DNA of 35,771 bases, taken from contig JAQGBZ010000523.1 of the NCBI GenBank assembly GCA_034687125.1, positions 1 through 35,771 on the forward strand, written 5' to 3'. The stretch is from Neelides folsomi. Lineage: Eukaryota > Arthropoda > Collembola > Neelipleona > Neelidae. The stretch's first letter is position 1, and each line of letters begins with the position of its first letter. The position numbers and the translations under genes were made by a program. Under the pieces are notes generated by a model. That model did no database searches and had not been told where the DNA came from. It saw only the letters and a program-made list of their open reading frames with translations. This document shows, one piece after another, positions 34,459-35,771 of the stretch.

Positions 34459-35546
34459 CTTTATAATGGAAATCTCAAATTAATATGAATAATTAAACCC
34501 AAATTAGGTAAAAAAACAACTTACATTCCAATCGTTGGCAACTATTTCATTGTTCGGAGGATTGCTCAATACAATTTGAGCTGAAAGACTTGGAGGTGTA
34601 TCAGGAAATAAAGATTCAAAATTATCCAACTGATCGTTTCCTTCAACCACAATAGAAGCATTAATAAACATAGCCGTTAAATAATTCATGAATTAAAAAA
34701 ATTCCATTTTGGTGCTAAATAATAAATATATTCCTTCTTTCCACACCATGTACATGTTCAATAACCAAGTACAGAATATGTAACCACCTTTTCAATTTGA
34801 ATTATTGATCAGACAACATACCATTAAAACTTGTTGAACTTGGAATTGGTCTATTTGGATCTACCGGGAGTGAAATCTTCTTCACAGAATGCAAATCGAA
34901 GAATGCCCAGAGTGGGATGGAAGTGTCTACGTGCATTAAAACCGTTCCGAGGCCTCCATCCTTAGCTACAACCACTTCACCTACACGAAATTGAAACCAC
35001 GAGTTAGGAGAAAATAAAAAACTCTTTACGCGAAAGAAATTGGCTGACATACTACATACTTACAATGTACAATATTATGCAATAAATATATTACATAAAC
35101 ATACAAAGATAAATAAGTAAATTATATGTGTACATATTATGAATAAAAAATTACCTGCTTCGGAGACTGTGAAAGCAAGGGAATCTCCCGGGTTGGCCGT
35201 GCTTATAGTATTCTTGTGCACAACCCAATACTCAAGGCGGTCTAGGAGGAGATCAGAATTGTTGGGTAGTTGGTCGGGATGGATGGAGCCCGGGCTGCAG
35301 GAGGTGAGCCCAAAGTCAAGAAGAGGTCCATTTGCGTTCCCATCCACCATCTCCAACTAGATAAATCACATTTTAGTCTTGTTTTTATCATGATTTCGCG
35401 AAGACTCGTCCTTTCCACAGCCTACCTTTATGAGCAATAACTCTCCCAGTTTAATAGGGCGGGACGTAAAGACAATATTGCAGCCATGACCGCCCTTCGT
35501 AGCTAAACAGCGGCTCCCATTTAAAGTTATGTTATTTCCCTTTACT
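34228..35546 (-). CDS. neur: Neuralized E3 ubiquitin ligase, 3' part (NHR2 and RING); 5' end outside window
   Basis: Partial gene, 276 codons visible in exons 35546-35426, 35356-35155, 34980-34822, 34640-34525 and 34458-34228. All four introns (69, 174, 181 and 66 bases) are GT-AG and phase-consistent. The first three exons form a Neuralized homology repeat: GNNITLNG, IVFTSRPIKLGE, FGLTSCSPGSIHPDQLP, LEYWVV, and MHVDTSIPLWAFFDL. The pattern fits the second repeat of the family. A linker of about 60 residues follows, then a C3HC5 RING (CLAC, CGHMCMCFQC, CPIC) and the end VIRTYKS. By family, Neuralized ubiquitinates Notch ligands (Delta, Serrate) at the plasma membrane and drives their endocytosis; the NHR binds ligand and phosphoinositide, the RING recruits E2. 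NHR1 and the N-terminus must lie past 35771. Confidence 0.94.
34525..34640 (-). CDS. neur: neur linker exon between NHR2 and RING
   Basis: This exon holds two bases that complete a glycine codon and 38 codons (NDQLDNFESLF to EIVANDWN). The acceptor is GGTTGAAG, with AG at 34641-34642. The donor is AAT|GTAAGT, a perfect consensus. Composition is acidic and polar with PPS and NPP, as expected for an unstructured linker. There is no family motif, so the call rests on phase, splice signals and position between NHR2 and RING. Confidence 0.85.
34822..34980 (-). CDS. neur: neur exon encoding the end of NHR2
   Basis: The acceptor GTGTAG is followed by GT, which completes a glycine codon. The exon then reads EVVVAKDGGLGTVLMHVD, IPLWAFFDLHSVKKISLP, the closing strands of the NHR, and a Pro/Ser-rich start of the linker (PNRPIPSSTSFN). 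The donor is AATG|GTATGT, phase 1. Confidence 0.92.
35155..35356 (-). CDS. neur: neur exon encoding the NHR2 core
   Basis: The acceptor ATCTAG precedes TTGGAGATG. Sixty-seven codons run from LEMVDGNANG through LDFGLTSCSPGS, the HPDQLP segment and LEYWVV to FTVSEA, and the donor is GCAG|GTAATT (phase 1). The line-up FGLTSC, HPxxLP, LLDRLEYWVV is typical of the second Neuralized repeat. The glycine at the joint (SEA-G-EVVV) is split between exons. Confidence 0.93.
35426..35546 (-). CDS. neur: neur exon encoding the first strands of NHR2
   Basis: The acceptor CTTTTTGTAG leads into one base that completes a codon from an unseen upstream exon (incoming phase 2). Forty codons follow, VKGNNITLNG to ELLLIK, and the donor is AAAG|GTAGGC. 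The peptide has the expected NHR opening (a V-x-G-x-N-I-T-L strand) and the SRPIKLGE turn. Upstream to the window edge I see no further exon. Confidence 0.9.
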
Positions 35547-35771
35547 CTACAAAAAGATTTTTTCAAAAATTAGTTACTCATCTCATAAAACACATTCGTG
35601 CCAAGAAGGATGACAATAAAAAGAGGGATTAATTTCAATTGAAGATTTAATTAAATATTATTAAACAAGACACTGGCTCTTATTATTACTACAGATATAC
35701 AGTGACGGTACTTTTTATTTACACCACTTGTGATGGTCACATTTACTCTTCAATACATCTCTGTCGTTTCA
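35547..35771 (-). other. neur intron, running off the window
   Basis: This is the sequence upstream of the first visible neur exon. All three minus-strand frames are broken by stops, and no Neuralized motif is visible, so it should be part of the intron that leads to the missing 5' exons. Confidence 0.6.

Noticed and set aside
1..35771. tRNA, rRNA, known microRNAs, CRISPR arrays, intact transposons or viral insertions
   Set aside because: I looked for tRNA T-arm motifs, well-known arthropod microRNA sequences, spaced repeats, and transposase or reverse transcriptase motifs, and found none by eye. A covariance-model and repeat-library search would be needed to exclude decayed copies.

Overview
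This is nuclear DNA of an animal, most likely an arthropod. Coding exons are split by GT-AG introns, with several very short introns (61-70 bases) beside multi-kilobase ones. The sequence is AT-rich, with many TACATA/TATATA runs. Both recognisable genes are closest to arthropod genes. The AT-rich base composition and compact small introns would suit a crustacean such as a caligid copepod, but nothing here proves the species.

Two genes can be read, both on the minus strand. (1) A D1-like dopamine receptor of the arthropod Dop1R1 family lies at 5026-12888. I reconstruct five coding exons: 12888-12756, 6787-6120, 5756-5625, 5563 to about 5364, and 5212-5026. All joints are GT-AG and phase-consistent. 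The N-terminal exon is about 6 kb from the next one. The last exon ends in -EKVSAI, resembling the -VSAI end I recall for Drosophila Dop1R1. Without the last splice, exon 4 reads to a stop at 5252 and gives a different tail. (2) The 3' half of neuralized lies at 34228-35546. This is an E3 ubiquitin ligase of the Notch pathway, seen as the second Neuralized repeat (NHR2) plus the C-terminal RING in five exons. Its 5' half lies beyond the right edge.

Layout. 1-5025: no recognised gene, including the 3' UTR and downstream flank of the receptor. 5026-12888: receptor gene with a 5,968-base first coding intron. 12889-34085: about 21 kb with no exon I can recognise. It alternates between AT-rich and GC-richer patches that carry many ATTA/TAATTA words, as expected of non-coding regulatory DNA or 5' UTR introns. 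Two places in it merit a look: a CpG-rich block at about 26508-26935 with a minus-strand splice donor at its receptor-proximal edge, and a plus-strand TATA box, donor and acceptor set at 18518-18960. 34086-35771: neuralized.

The two genes share a strand but no obvious pathway: one is an amine receptor at the cell surface, the other promotes endocytosis of Notch ligands. I see no bacterial-type system, CRISPR array, tRNA, rRNA, known microRNA or intact transposon. What is new to report is mainly gene structure that simple ATG-to-stop reading misses (the distant first exon and the last exon), and candidate control elements in the gene-poor middle.
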